This document shows, piece by piece, positions 1 to 6,557 of a DNA stretch of 11,219 bases (position 1 is the stretch's first letter; every line of letters starts with the position of its first letter). Made by a program: the position numbers and the translations under genes. A model generated the notes under the pieces. It ran no database searches and had not been told where the DNA came from. It saw only the letters and a list, made by a program, of their open reading frames with translations. The stretch is from the NCBI GenBank assembly GCA_017403205.1, contig JAFQOM010000195.1, positions 1-11,219 on the forward strand, in the 5' to 3' direction. The stretch is from Clostridia bacterium. Its GTDB lineage: Bacteria > Bacillota_A > Clostridia > Christensenellales > UBA1242.

Positions 1-78
1 ATTTTATTATTAAAATTTATAATTTTAACTAAAGTTTATAATAATAAATTTTAATAAAACAACAAACTTATTAAAAAC

Positions 79-107
79 AAAAAACCTTGCAAATCTGTAA
101 GGTTTTT
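79..107 (-). terminator. Intrinsic terminator of the IlvD-like gene
   Basis: A perfect 9-bp inverted repeat (AAAAACCTT at 80-88, AAGGTTTTT at 99-107) encloses a 10-nt loop and sits directly against the stop codon of the minus-strand gene. On the minus strand the stem ends in a U-rich run, as expected of a Rho-independent terminator. The A/T flanks are symmetrical, so it could also stop transcripts arriving from the left on the plus strand. Positions 1-78 are AT-rich and show nothing else I can support. Confidence 0.8.
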
Positions 108-108
108 A

Positions 109-1653
109 TTATTTTGTTTTTAAGTATTTTGGTAAAATTAGATGATCATTAATATATTTTTTTTGTCTTAACATAAATTCTCTGCCACCAACTTCGGCAT
201 TAATTTTGCCTTTAACAAAGTCAATTTCTATTTCATCGCCATCTTTTAAGTATTTAATGTTTCCACATTCACTGTCAGGGCAAACGCAACTAATAGAGAT
301 AACGTCAATATCTTCACTAACAACACCGTCTGTTAAAATAACATATTGATTTTCTAGCCCCATAGATTTTATTGCTATTGCTGTTTGAGCGATAGTTGAT
401 AATCCAGTTTGAGTATTTTTTCCACAGTTTTTAATAACAATAATTGAATTTTGCTCTATAGCTTTGTTTAAAACAGCATTGCAAGCTTCTTCATCACTAT
501 TAAATACTTGAGCGTTTCCAATAACTTTTGTTTTTTCTTCAGGCAAGTTAATTGATTTTACAAGTGCATATTTGTCAGCAACATTGCCATGCATTACAAT
601 TAAGCTCTCTTTTTTAATTAATGCAAAATTTTCATAATTTTTAATTTGTTTGGTTACATCTAAAAGGGTAGAGTCTGAAAACGTTTTATAGTTTCCGTCA
701 ATTATTTTTGATTTTACCATTGCTTTAATTAAAGCCCATGTGCCGCCAAATTCTATATATTTTTGCATGCCTTGATATGTATTAAACATAACAGGTGCGT
801 TTTTGTTTAAGCTTAACATTTTGTTAAAGTCTAGGTCAATTTCAGCTTCTACACAAAGTTCATGTATAGCGTGCAAAATTGTTGGATTTCCACCTAAACA
901 AAAGTTTAACATTAAAGCATTGTTAATTGATTTTTTGTTAATAAGTTTTTTAAGAGGAAGTCTGTTTTTTGTAAGGCCAACAATATCGTTTCCGGCTTGT
1001 TTTGCTTGCTGTTCCTTTTCAAAACTATCTGCATATGTTGTAGAGCTGTTTTTAGGCGCAAGCTCCATAATTTCTAAAATAATATTTAGCAGGTTTTGGC
1101 TTGTCAATGTTGAGCCTGAGCCATTATATTCACAAAATTCTTTTGCGGATTTTTCTAAATCAAATACACTTTTTAAGTTGTTAGAAATTTCACCAGGTAT
1201 GCTTAAAACATCGAGTAAGTTTTTGCCTTCTTGTGGTCTTGAGATGCCAACAGGCAAAACAAGAGTAGGTAAGTTTAATCTAATAGAACCAAATAGACAT
1301 CCAAGAGTTGTTGAAAATCCGTTTGGAATAAATACGACACCGTCTAAATTTTTATCAAATAGAACAAGTTCTAACATGTCTGCTACTATCTTTTTAAAGC
1401 TGGACAATACATAGTTTTGGCTAGAAAAAATTCTAAATCTTTCGCCAATATTTGGCATAGTTATAACTTCACACTCAACATTATTTTTTAAAACTTGACT
1501 TTTAACTGTATTTGCAAGATTATATGAAAAACTACCTTCAATATTATCGGCAAAAACAACAACGCCAATTTTCATGCCCGTTTCAAGATTATTATGTAAG
1601 TTTTTTAATTCTTGTGCTAGTGAATCAACGTTTTTAATTTTTGATTTTGCCAT
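109..1653 (-). CDS. Degenerate IlvD/Edd-family (dihydroxy-acid dehydratase-fold) protein lacking cofactor ligands
   Basis: This 514-aa protein aligns along its length with dihydroxy-acid/sugar-acid dehydratases (IlvD/Edd, usually about 550-620 aa). Matching blocks are IGVVVFADNIEG near residue 30, VVFIPNG..RLNLPTLVLPVGIS (106-138), the LGGNPTILHAI stretch (253-263), GNAQVFNSDEEA (379-390), MGLENQYVILTDG (431-443) and the DGDEIEID barrel segment (471-478). The active site is gone. The CDK motif that supplies a cluster cysteine, a metal-binding Asp and the carbamylated Lys reads Gly112-Phe113-Ser114. The third cluster cysteine position is about Ser179, the N-terminal one falls near Ser41, and the metal-ligand Glu of the YEGP block is replaced at about Cys410. 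The Ser of the TDGxxS block (Ser446) remains. The start has AGGAG 12 nt upstream. The reading frame is clean, so this looks like a maintained, non-dehydratase member of the fold rather than a pseudogene. Its function is unknown; family membership is fairly secure, loss of the classical chemistry is inferred from a by-eye alignment. Confidence 0.8.
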   Translation of the reverse strand: MAKSKIKNVDSLAQELKNLHNNLETGMKIGVVVFADNIEGSFSYNLANTVKSQVLKNNVECEVITMPNIGERFRIFSSQNYVLSSFKKIVADMLELVLFDKNLDGVVFIPNGFSTTLGCLFGSIRLNLPTLVLPVGISRPQEGKNLLDVLSIPGEISNNLKSVFDLEKSAKEFCEYNGSGSTLTSQNLLNIILEIMELAPKNSSTTYADSFEKEQQAKQAGNDIVGLTKNRLPLKKLINKKSINNALMLNFCLGGNPTILHAIHELCVEAEIDLDFNKMLSLNKNAPVMFNTYQGMQKYIEFGGTWALIKAMVKSKIIDGNYKTFSDSTLLDVTKQIKNYENFALIKKESLIVMHGNVADKYALVKSINLPEEKTKVIGNAQVFNSDEEACNAVLNKAIEQNSIIVIKNCGKNTQTGLSTIAQTAIAIKSMGLENQYVILTDGVVSEDIDVISISCVCPDSECGNIKYLKDGDEIEIDFVKGKINAEVGGREFMLRQKKYINDHLILPKYLKTK

Positions 1654-1705
1654 TTACCTTGTACGCTCCTAATAATTTTTATTAACTTTTGTATAGTTAA
1701 ATCCA

Positions 1706-1733
1706 TATATAAATTAAAAAAATATTTTAGCAA
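1706..1733 (-). promoter_or_regulatory. Possible promoter of the IlvD-like gene
   Basis: On the minus strand TTGCTA (1728-1733) and TATATA (1706-1711) are separated by 16 bp, with 4 of 6 matches each to the sigma-A boxes. It lies between the SRP RNA terminator and the gene. In such AT-rich DNA chance matches are common, so this is a weak call; read-through from the SRP RNA gene is an alternative. Confidence 0.25.
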
Positions 1734-1781
1734 AAAGATGTTAAAAACAAAATTTTTATACCAAAATATTTTGAATTTTTT

Positions 1782-2058
1782 AAAAAAAGGAAGTGCATTT
1801 TTCTTTGATAGTTGAAGCCAAATAGTATTTTGCATTTTAAACTCCGCCAAAGCTACCTTATGGCACATCATTAGATCCACTTAATGCTGCTGCGGTCAAG
1901 CCCTGACATGGTTCATGGTTAACAATTGCATAAGACCTTAACATCAACGTTTAAAATACAACGCTTGTTTAACAAGCAACTACCGAGGAAAAATATTCAG
2001 CCCTACTGTAGTGGATTGTAGGTACAGGGCACCACTAGCTCCCCGCCTAGCACTTCCA
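1782..2058 (-). ncRNA. ffs: SRP RNA, large Bacillus type (scRNA, Alu plus S domain)
   Basis: The RNA component of the signal recognition particle binds Ffh and targets nascent membrane and secreted proteins. Read on the minus strand, the Alu domain near the 5' end (GCTAGGCGGGGAG, then GGTGCCCTGTACCT) and the S-domain segment CATGAACCATGTCAGG followed by AGCAGCATTAAGTG closely match the Bacillus subtilis scRNA as I recall it. The ends pair: GGAAGTGC at the 5' end (2050-2057) is complementary to GCACTTCC at the 3' end (1789-1796), and seven U residues (1782-1788) follow, so the closing helix doubles as terminator stem. The length of about 277 nt fits the large SRP RNA of Bacillota. The apical tip of helix 8 (1892-1901) is GCUUGACCGC instead of the usual form with a GGAA tetraloop. 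The exact 5' end is inferred from the promoter. Confidence 0.93.
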
Positions 2059-2064
2059 GTAACA

Positions 2065-2093
2065 ATTATACACTTGCAAAAACAAAAAATCAA
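2065..2093 (-). promoter_or_regulatory. Sigma-A promoter of the SRP RNA gene
   Basis: On the minus strand a TTGATT -35 box (2088-2093) and a perfect TATAAT -10 box (2065-2070) are separated by exactly 17 bp. Initiation about 7 nt downstream of the -10 box puts the transcript start at 2057-2059, where the SRP RNA closing helix begins. Confidence 0.85.
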
Positions 2094-2123
2094 GTCAGAA
2101 GTTAAATAAATATTATAAATGTT

Positions 2124-2151
2124 TTGCATTTTTAACAAAATATGATAATAT
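2124..2151 (+). promoter_or_regulatory. Possible promoter of the HEPN-CBS gene
   Basis: TTGCAT (2124-2129) and TAATAT (2146-2151) are 16 bp apart in the divergent interval, with 4 of 6 matches each. The placement is right, as it sits just upstream of the Shine-Dalgarno site, but the boxes are imperfect. Confidence 0.4.
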
Positions 2152-2164
2152 TTGAGTAGAATAT

Positions 2165-2170
2165 GGGGGT
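2165..2170 (+). promoter_or_regulatory. Shine-Dalgarno site that fixes the start of the HEPN-CBS gene
   Basis: GGGGGT can pair with ACCUCC of the 16S rRNA tail using one G-U pair and lies 7 nt before the ATG at 2178. The earlier in-frame ATG at 2163 overlaps this site and has no ribosome-binding site of its own, so 2178 is the preferred start. Confidence 0.7.
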
Positions 2171-2177
2171 TTGCTTA

Positions 2178-2909
2178 ATGTCAAAATCAACAAAATCAAA
2201 TTCAGAAAGATTTATTTCAGCCTATAACAGCATTGATCATTCACTAAGAACTATATATGGTTTTAAACGCAGTATTAGTTACGCAGATCTTATAAGAAAG
2301 GCAGTTACATTAAACAGTGTTGTAAGAAAGTATGAAGATGAATTAATTGATTATGGCAGATTAAGAAACTCTATTGTGCATAAAACAAACCCTAATTATG
2401 TTATTGCAGAGCCTCACGATGAAGTGGTTGATGAGTTTGAAAAAATTTCAAAACTTATTGCAACTCCTCCAACAGCATACGACAGAATTTGTAGTAAAGA
2501 TGTTGTTACATGTCAAAGTGATTTGCCATTAAAAGACGTTATTGTTATTATGGAGCAAGCTGGATTTAACAATATTCCAGTTTATCAAGGAAACAATCTT
2601 ATAGGCGTGGCAGTAGGGCAACGAATTTTAAATGCCATTGGGGCATGTATCAGACGTGGCGAAAATGTTGATAGCTTTTTGCAAAATACAAAAATTGCCG
2701 AGGTTATAACAACTATAGAAGATACAAGCTATTTCAGAGTTTCAGATAAAAATCTTACAATTGAAAGGGCTTTAAATTATTTTTATTTAAATAGAAAATT
2801 AGCCTTGATTATTTTAACAGAAAACGGCACATTTATGGAAAAACCAATAGGAATTATGACAACTGCAGATATTTTAGATATGAACGCTGTTTTAGAAAAT
2901 TATTCATAA
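2178..2909 (+). CDS. HEPN-like domain fused to a tandem CBS-domain pair
   Basis: This is a soluble protein of 243 aa counted from the ATG at 2178; an upstream ATG at 2163 would add five residues. Residues 8-95 look all-helical and contain RNSIVH at 63-68, which fits the R-N-x3-H signature of HEPN domains, followed by another helix (EPHDEVVDEFEKI, 78-90). Residues 101-155 and about 175-240 each resemble a CBS motif, with ICSKDVVTCQSDLPLKDVI...AGFNNIPVYQGNNLIGVAV for the first and a terminal PIGIMTTADIL for the second. CBS pairs commonly bind adenine nucleotides; HEPN domains are often ribonucleases or RNA- or nucleotide-binding modules. A nucleotide-controlled RNA-binding or RNA-cleaving role is inference. 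No membrane segment or signal peptide is seen. The gene stands alone between the divergent SRP RNA gene and its own terminator. The CBS call is firmer than the HEPN call. Confidence 0.75.
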   Translation: MSKSTKSNSERFISAYNSIDHSLRTIYGFKRSISYADLIRKAVTLNSVVRKYEDELIDYGRLRNSIVHKTNPNYVIAEPHDEVVDEFEKISKLIATPPTAYDRICSKDVVTCQSDLPLKDVIVIMEQAGFNNIPVYQGNNLIGVAVGQRILNAIGACIRRGENVDSFLQNTKIAEVITTIEDTSYFRVSDKNLTIERALNYFYLNRKLALIILTENGTFMEKPIGIMTTADILDMNAVLENYS

Positions 2910-2935
2910 TACAAAACATGTTTAAAGCTAGTTAA

Positions 2936-2971
2936 AAAGAAAGTTGAAAACGTAACAACTTTCTTTTTTTT
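2936..2971 (+). terminator. Intrinsic terminator of the HEPN-CBS gene
   Basis: AAAGAAAGTTG (2936-2946) pairs perfectly with CAACTTTCTTT (2956-2966) around a 9-nt loop and is followed by a T run to 2971. It lies 27 bp after the stop codon and insulates this gene from the ileS leader. Confidence 0.9.
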
Positions 2972-2998
2972 GTTAATCTAAAAAACAAAAATAAAACA

Positions 2999-3027
2999 TT
3001 GACAATAACTAATAAAAATATTAATAT
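2999..3027 (+). promoter_or_regulatory. Promoter of the T-box/ileS transcript
   Basis: A consensus TTGACA -35 box (2999-3004) is followed after 17 bp by TAATAT (3022-3027; 4 of 6). The predicted start near 3034 is just upstream of the first T-box helix. TATAAA at 3025-3030 resembles a -10 box better but would need a 20-bp spacer. Confidence 0.65.
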
Positions 3028-3057
3028 AAAAAAGTAAACTAACAAAAAAGCCATAAT

Positions 3058-3293
3058 ATAGGACACGTTAAAAAATTAAAGCCTTTTTAGAGATTTTGCG
3101 TCGCGGGCTGAAAGCGCAATAAAGGAAAAATTTTTTGATATCACCTATTAGCTGAATTTTTGAATTGTGCTATTAAAAACAGCACTTAATAAAAAATTCC
3201 GGAGGCGCCCAGTCGTTAAAAGGGGCGAGGTGTGATTGCATCTGTTATAAGTGGTCTTGTGTTTTTTCTTATAACACGGGGCTTATTTTTTTT
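3058..3293 (+). promoter_or_regulatory. T-box riboswitch, isoleucine specifier (AUC), controlling ileS
   Basis: The leader senses uncharged tRNA-Ile and lets transcription reach ileS when charging is low. Stem I can be drawn: base helix AUAGG (3058-3062) with CCUAU (3144-3148); an internal loop carrying the specifier AUC at 3140-3142 followed by A; a helix pairing the UUAAAAAAUU region (from 3069) with AAUUUUUUGA; CCUUU/AAAGG; the AG bulge AGAGA (3089-3093); and a distal hairpin closed by UUGCG/CGCAA with GGGCUGAAAG in its loop. A second large stem follows (GAAUUUUU with AAAAAAUUC, GUGCU with AGCAC), then CGCCC/GGGCG around 3206-3227. The antiterminator helix is UGUUAUAAG (3243-3251) with CUUAUAACA (3268-3276), displaying UGGU (3252-3255), complementary to the ACCA end expected of tRNA-Ile. 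The box after UGGU (CUUGUG) departs from the usual ACCGCG. The pairing is by eye, but specifier, AG bulge, UGGN and downstream gene all agree. Confidence 0.88.
3247..3293 (+). terminator. Conditional terminator of the ileS T-box
   Basis: AUAAG (3247-3251) pairs with CUUAU (3281-3285), and UCUUGUGUU pairs (with G-U pairs) with AACACGGGG, followed by eight T residues (3286-3293). The structure excludes the antiterminator helix because both use 3268-3276 and the UGGU segment, giving the expected mutually exclusive switch. Confidence 0.75.
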
Positions 3294-3339
3294 AATTAAA
3301 GGCTTGTTTGTTTAAAAAAAATAAGGGGAGAAAGATTAA

Positions 3340-6300
3340 ATGAAAAAAGAAACAACTAAACCAGATTTTGTATCGCTTGAAAAAAAGATGCTAGATTTTT
3401 GGAAAGACAACGATTGTTTTAAAAAGCTTGTTGAAAAAAATAAAAACAACCAAAGATTTAAATTTTTAGACGGCCCAATTACTGCTAACAATCGTAGTGG
3501 TGTTCATCATATTTGGGGTAGAACATTAAAAGACATCACTATTAAATACAACGCTTTAAAAGGCAAAGATTGTCAATATCAAAACGGTTTTGATGCACAA
3601 GGTATGTGGGTTGAGGTTAACGTAGAAAAAGAACTTGGCCTTAACGGCAAGCCAGAAATTATTGATTATGGCCTAGACAAATTTACAAACAAATGTATTG
3701 AAAGAGTTAACTATTTTGCAAACGAAATTACAAACCAAAGTATCCGTATGGGACAATGGATGGATTGGGAAAACAGTTATTTTACAAACTCAGATACAAA
3801 TATTTTAAGTATTTGGCATTTTTTAAAAGAGTGTGACAAAAAAGGATACATTGTAAAGAAAAACAGGCCTATGGCATGGTGCCCTAGATGTGGAACAAGC
3901 TTGTCAGAGCATGAAATGGCTGGCAGTTATCACGATGTAACGCACACAGCTATTTTTGCAAAATTTCCGGTTAAAGGTAAAGATTTTAAAATGCTTGCAT
4001 GGACAACAACGCCATGGACGCTTAGTGCAAACGTGGCTTTGGCTGTTAATCCTCAAATTGAATATGTTAAAGTTGAACTTGCTTCTACTGGTGAAAAACT
4101 TGTTTTAGGAAAAGAAGCATTAAAAGTTGTTAAAGAAGAAAATACAGTTTTAGAAACTTTTACGGGGGATAAACTTGTAGGTTTAACATATGAAACATGC
4201 TTCCCAGAATTATCAGAACAACAATTTGATCATAAAATTGTAGAGTGGACAGATGTTGACGCTAAAGAAGGTTGTGGCGTTGTTCACATTGCCCCTGGTT
4301 GCGGAGCAGAGGACTTTGAACTTGGTAAAAAATTTAATCTTCCAGAAATATGTCCTATTGATGAACAGGGTGTTATGTTAGAAAACACAGGTTTTTTAAA
4401 AGGCAAAAAAACAACAGATGTTGTTGAAATGGTTGTTGACAGATTAAAACAAGATAACAAACTTTATTATGCGCACAAATATACTCACAGCTATCCATAT
4501 TGCTGGAGATGTAAAACAGACCTTGTATATAAACTTATTTCTACATGGTATATTTCTGTTGATGAATTGCGCCCAAAACTTTTAAAAGCAATAGAAGATG
4601 TAGAATTTCAACCAGAATACGGCAGAAAACGTATGGCTGACTGGTTAAATAATATGGGTGATTGGAACATTTCAAGAAGCCGCTTTTATGGATTACCACT
4701 TCCTTTTTATGTTTGTGAAAAATGTGGCAAGGTTCATGTTGTTGGCAGCATGGAAGAACTTAACAAATTGGCAAGCAACCCAGAAGAAATTGCAAAAATT
4801 CCACATCTACATAGACCATGGGTTGACAATGTAAAAATTAAATGTCAAGAATGTGGTGCAGAAGTTGAAAGGGTTAAAGAAGTTGGAGACTGTTGGTTAG
4901 ATGCAGGTATTACTCCTTTTAGCACAAAAAAATATTTTGAAGATAAAGAATTTTTTGAAAACAATTTTCCAAGTGACTATGTTTGTGAAATGGTTGAACA
5001 ACTTAAACTTTGGTTCTATTCATGCCTTGTTATGAGCGTTGTTTTAACTGGTAAAGCTCCATACAAAAAAGTTGTAACATATCAATATGTTAAAGATGAA
5101 AATGGTAACGAATTTCACAAAAGCGGTGGTAATAGTTTAGAGTGTGACGTTGTTGCAGATAAAGTTGGTGCAGATACAATTAGATATTTATATGCAGGTG
5201 CTCCAATTACAAATGATATGCGTTTTGGTTATTCTTTAACTGATGAAGCAAGAAGAAAACTTATGAATTTTTGGAATGCTTATGTATTCTATAATACCTA
5301 TGCTTGCATTGATAACCCAGATGTCCAAAATTTTACACCAGATTATAAAAATTTAAATTTAACAGACAGATGGCTGGTAGAAAAAATTAATCAATTTATA
5401 ACAAATGCCGACAAATATTATAGCGAACATAAAAGTTATTTAGTTGTTAAAGAATTTGAAGTTTTGGTTGATGATTTAACAAACTTCTACATTAGACTTA
5501 ACCGCAGAAGATTTTGGAAGTCTGATGACAAAAAAGATCAAATAACGGCCTATTGGTGTCTATATAATGCACTAAAGAGTATGATACAAGTTATGGCTCC
5601 AATTACACCTTTCTTATGTGATTATATATGGCAAAACTTAGTAAGAGAAACAGAAAAAGACGCACCAGTTAGCATAATGCTTGGTGGTTTTGCTCAAGTT
5701 GTAACCCAAGTTGAAAACAGCGACGTTGTAAAAAATGTTGAAGTTGTAAGAGAAGTAATAGCAACTGTTTTACGTCTTCGCCAAGAAAACAATTTAAAAA
5801 TTAAACAACCATTAAAAACGTTGTATGTTTTAGCTACAGAAGAAGACAAAAAAGCAATTACTCAATTTGAAGAAAACATTAAAGATGAACTTAACATAAA
5901 AACAATTGTGTTTGAAGAAGACAACTCTAAATTTAATACCCCATATTTAGCTGTAAACTTTAAAACTGCAGGTGCTGTTTTAAAATCACAAGTTCAAGCA
6001 TTAAAGCAAAAAGTTAATGATTTAACTGATGTGCAAATGCAAAAATGGGTAGAGGGCTATAACAACGGAAAGGTAGAAACTGAAGAATTTGGCACACTTG
6101 ACTCTAATGTGTTTATTTTACAAAACAAACCAAAATCAGAATTTGTTATTTCTGTTTTAACTAACAAAACTTTGGTTTTAGACACAACTATTGACCAAGA
6201 GCTTATGCAAGAGGGTATGTTTAGAGAGCTTGTTAGAAGCGCTCAAGTTTTAAGAAAAGAAGCAAACTTTAATATTGAAGACAGAATAGAAATGGATGTT

Positions 6301-6468
6301 GTTTCTACTTCAAATGTTGTTAGAGAACTTGTAGAAAAATACAAAGAAAAAATTAAACAAGAGGTTTTAGTTGTAAAGCTAAATGAAAATATTTTGGCCC
6401 CAGATATTGAAAAACAAATTGAACTTGGGGATGAAAGTTTAATTTTAAAATTAAAAAACTCTAAATAA
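3340..6468 (+). CDS. ileS: Isoleucyl-tRNA synthetase, variant-signature type
   Basis: This class I synthetase of 1042 aa charges tRNA-Ile with isoleucine in the cytoplasm. The start is set by AAGGGGAG ending 9 nt before the ATG. The nucleotide-binding HIGH region reads VHHIWGR (55-61) within GPITANNRSGVHHIWGRT, and the KMSKS loop is EFHKSGGN (591-598). I recognise this combination from a subgroup of bacterial IleRS with HHAW and KMHKS signatures rather than from Escherichia coli-type enzymes. The CP1 editing domain is present, with the threonine-rich WTTTPWTLS (221-229) and GVVHIAPGCGAED (313-325). Cysteine pairs at 181/184, 388/391, 459/462 and 502/505 suggest zinc sites. DCWLDAGITPFS (517-528) precedes the catalytic KMSKS half. 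The anticodon-binding helical domain and a long C-terminal extension follow. The T-box leader with an Ile specifier independently supports the amino acid assignment. Confidence 0.97.
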   Translation: MKKETTKPDFVSLEKKMLDFWKDNDCFKKLVEKNKNNQRFKFLDGPITANNRSGVHHIWGRTLKDITIKYNALKGKDCQYQNGFDAQGMWVEVNVEKELGLNGKPEIIDYGLDKFTNKCIERVNYFANEITNQSIRMGQWMDWENSYFTNSDTNILSIWHFLKECDKKGYIVKKNRPMAWCPRCGTSLSEHEMAGSYHDVTHTAIFAKFPVKGKDFKMLAWTTTPWTLSANVALAVNPQIEYVKVELASTGEKLVLGKEALKVVKEENTVLETFTGDKLVGLTYETCFPELSEQQFDHKIVEWTDVDAKEGCGVVHIAPGCGAEDFELGKKFNLPEICPIDEQGVMLENTGFLKGKKTTDVVEMVVDRLKQDNKLYYAHKYTHSYPYCWRCKTDLVYKLISTWYISVDELRPKLLKAIEDVEFQPEYGRKRMADWLNNMGDWNISRSRFYGLPLPFYVCEKCGKVHVVGSMEELNKLASNPEEIAKIPHLHRPWVDNVKIKCQECGAEVERVKEVGDCWLDAGITPFSTKKYFEDKEFFENNFPSDYVCEMVEQLKLWFYSCLVMSVVLTGKAPYKKVVTYQYVKDENGNEFHKSGGNSLECDVVADKVGADTIRYLYAGAPITNDMRFGYSLTDEARRKLMNFWNAYVFYNTYACIDNPDVQNFTPDYKNLNLTDRWLVEKINQFITNADKYYSEHKSYLVVKEFEVLVDDLTNFYIRLNRRRFWKSDDKKDQITAYWCLYNALKSMIQVMAPITPFLCDYIWQNLVRETEKDAPVSIMLGGFAQVVTQVENSDVVKNVEVVREVIATVLRLRQENNLKIKQPLKTLYVLATEEDKKAITQFEENIKDELNIKTIVFEEDNSKFNTPYLAVNFKTAGAVLKSQVQALKQKVNDLTDVQMQKWVEGYNNGKVETEEFGTLDSNVFILQNKPKSEFVISVLTNKTLVLDTTIDQELMQEGMFRELVRSAQVLRKEANFNIEDRIEMDVVSTSNVVRELVEKYKEKIKQEVLVVKLNENILAPDIEKQIELGDESLILKLKNSK

Positions 6469-6482
6469 AATAAAGACATATG

Positions 6483-6517
6483 GCACTTTAAGAATTTTTA
6501 TAATATTCCTAAAGTGC
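6483..6517 (+). repeat. Inverted repeat between ileS and the methyltransferase gene
   Basis: GCACTTTA (6483-6490) pairs with TAAAGTGC (6510-6517); after one A/C mismatch the stem continues with GAAT (6492-6495) and ATTC (6505-6508) around a 9-nt loop. No T run follows on the plus strand, so it is not a classical terminator. It ends 9 bp before the -10 box of the next gene, so it could be an operator, a 3' end stabiliser of ileS mRNA, or a weak terminator. Confidence 0.6.
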
Positions 6518-6526
6518 TAATGTTTG

Positions 6527-6532
6527 TATAAT
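6527..6532 (+). promoter_or_regulatory. -10 box upstream of the methyltransferase gene
   Basis: A perfect TATAAT lies 25 bp before the start codon. The hexamer at -35 spacing (TATTCC) is poor and falls within the inverted repeat, so the promoter may be weak or depend on an activator. The Shine-Dalgarno AGAGG (6547-6551) follows. Confidence 0.45.
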
Positions 6533-6557
6533 AATTTAACTCAAAAAGAGGCAAAAA

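Noticed and set aside
803..1414. 203-codon plus-strand open frame opposite the IlvD-like gene
   Set aside because: It is an antisense shadow of a gene with clear homology; it has no ribosome-binding site or recognisable domain. The same applies to the frames at 6243-6479, 9740-9988 and 10229-10669 opposite ileS and groEL, and to 6860-7048 inside the methyltransferase gene.
109..1653. IlvD-like gene as a decaying pseudogene
   Set aside because: There is no frameshift or internal stop over 514 codons, the non-catalytic blocks are well kept, and it has a start site and terminator; the losses are concentrated in cofactor ligands.
1617..1880. 87-codon open frame on the minus strand upstream of the IlvD-like gene
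   Set aside because: It starts inside the SRP RNA S domain, crosses the SRP RNA 3' end and its U run, and overlaps the IlvD-like start; the composition is that of AT-rich noncoding DNA.
1782..2058. tmRNA or RNase P RNA as the identity of the structured RNA
   Set aside because: No tag-peptide frame or tRNA-like ends are seen, while the Alu domain, the CATGAACCATGTCAGG block and paired ends match the large SRP RNA.
6483..6517. CIRCE element (HrcA operator)
   Set aside because: On the reverse strand it begins TTAGCACT as CIRCE does, but the arms continue as TTAGGAAT and the spacing and core differ from TTAGCACTC-N9-GAGTGCTAA.
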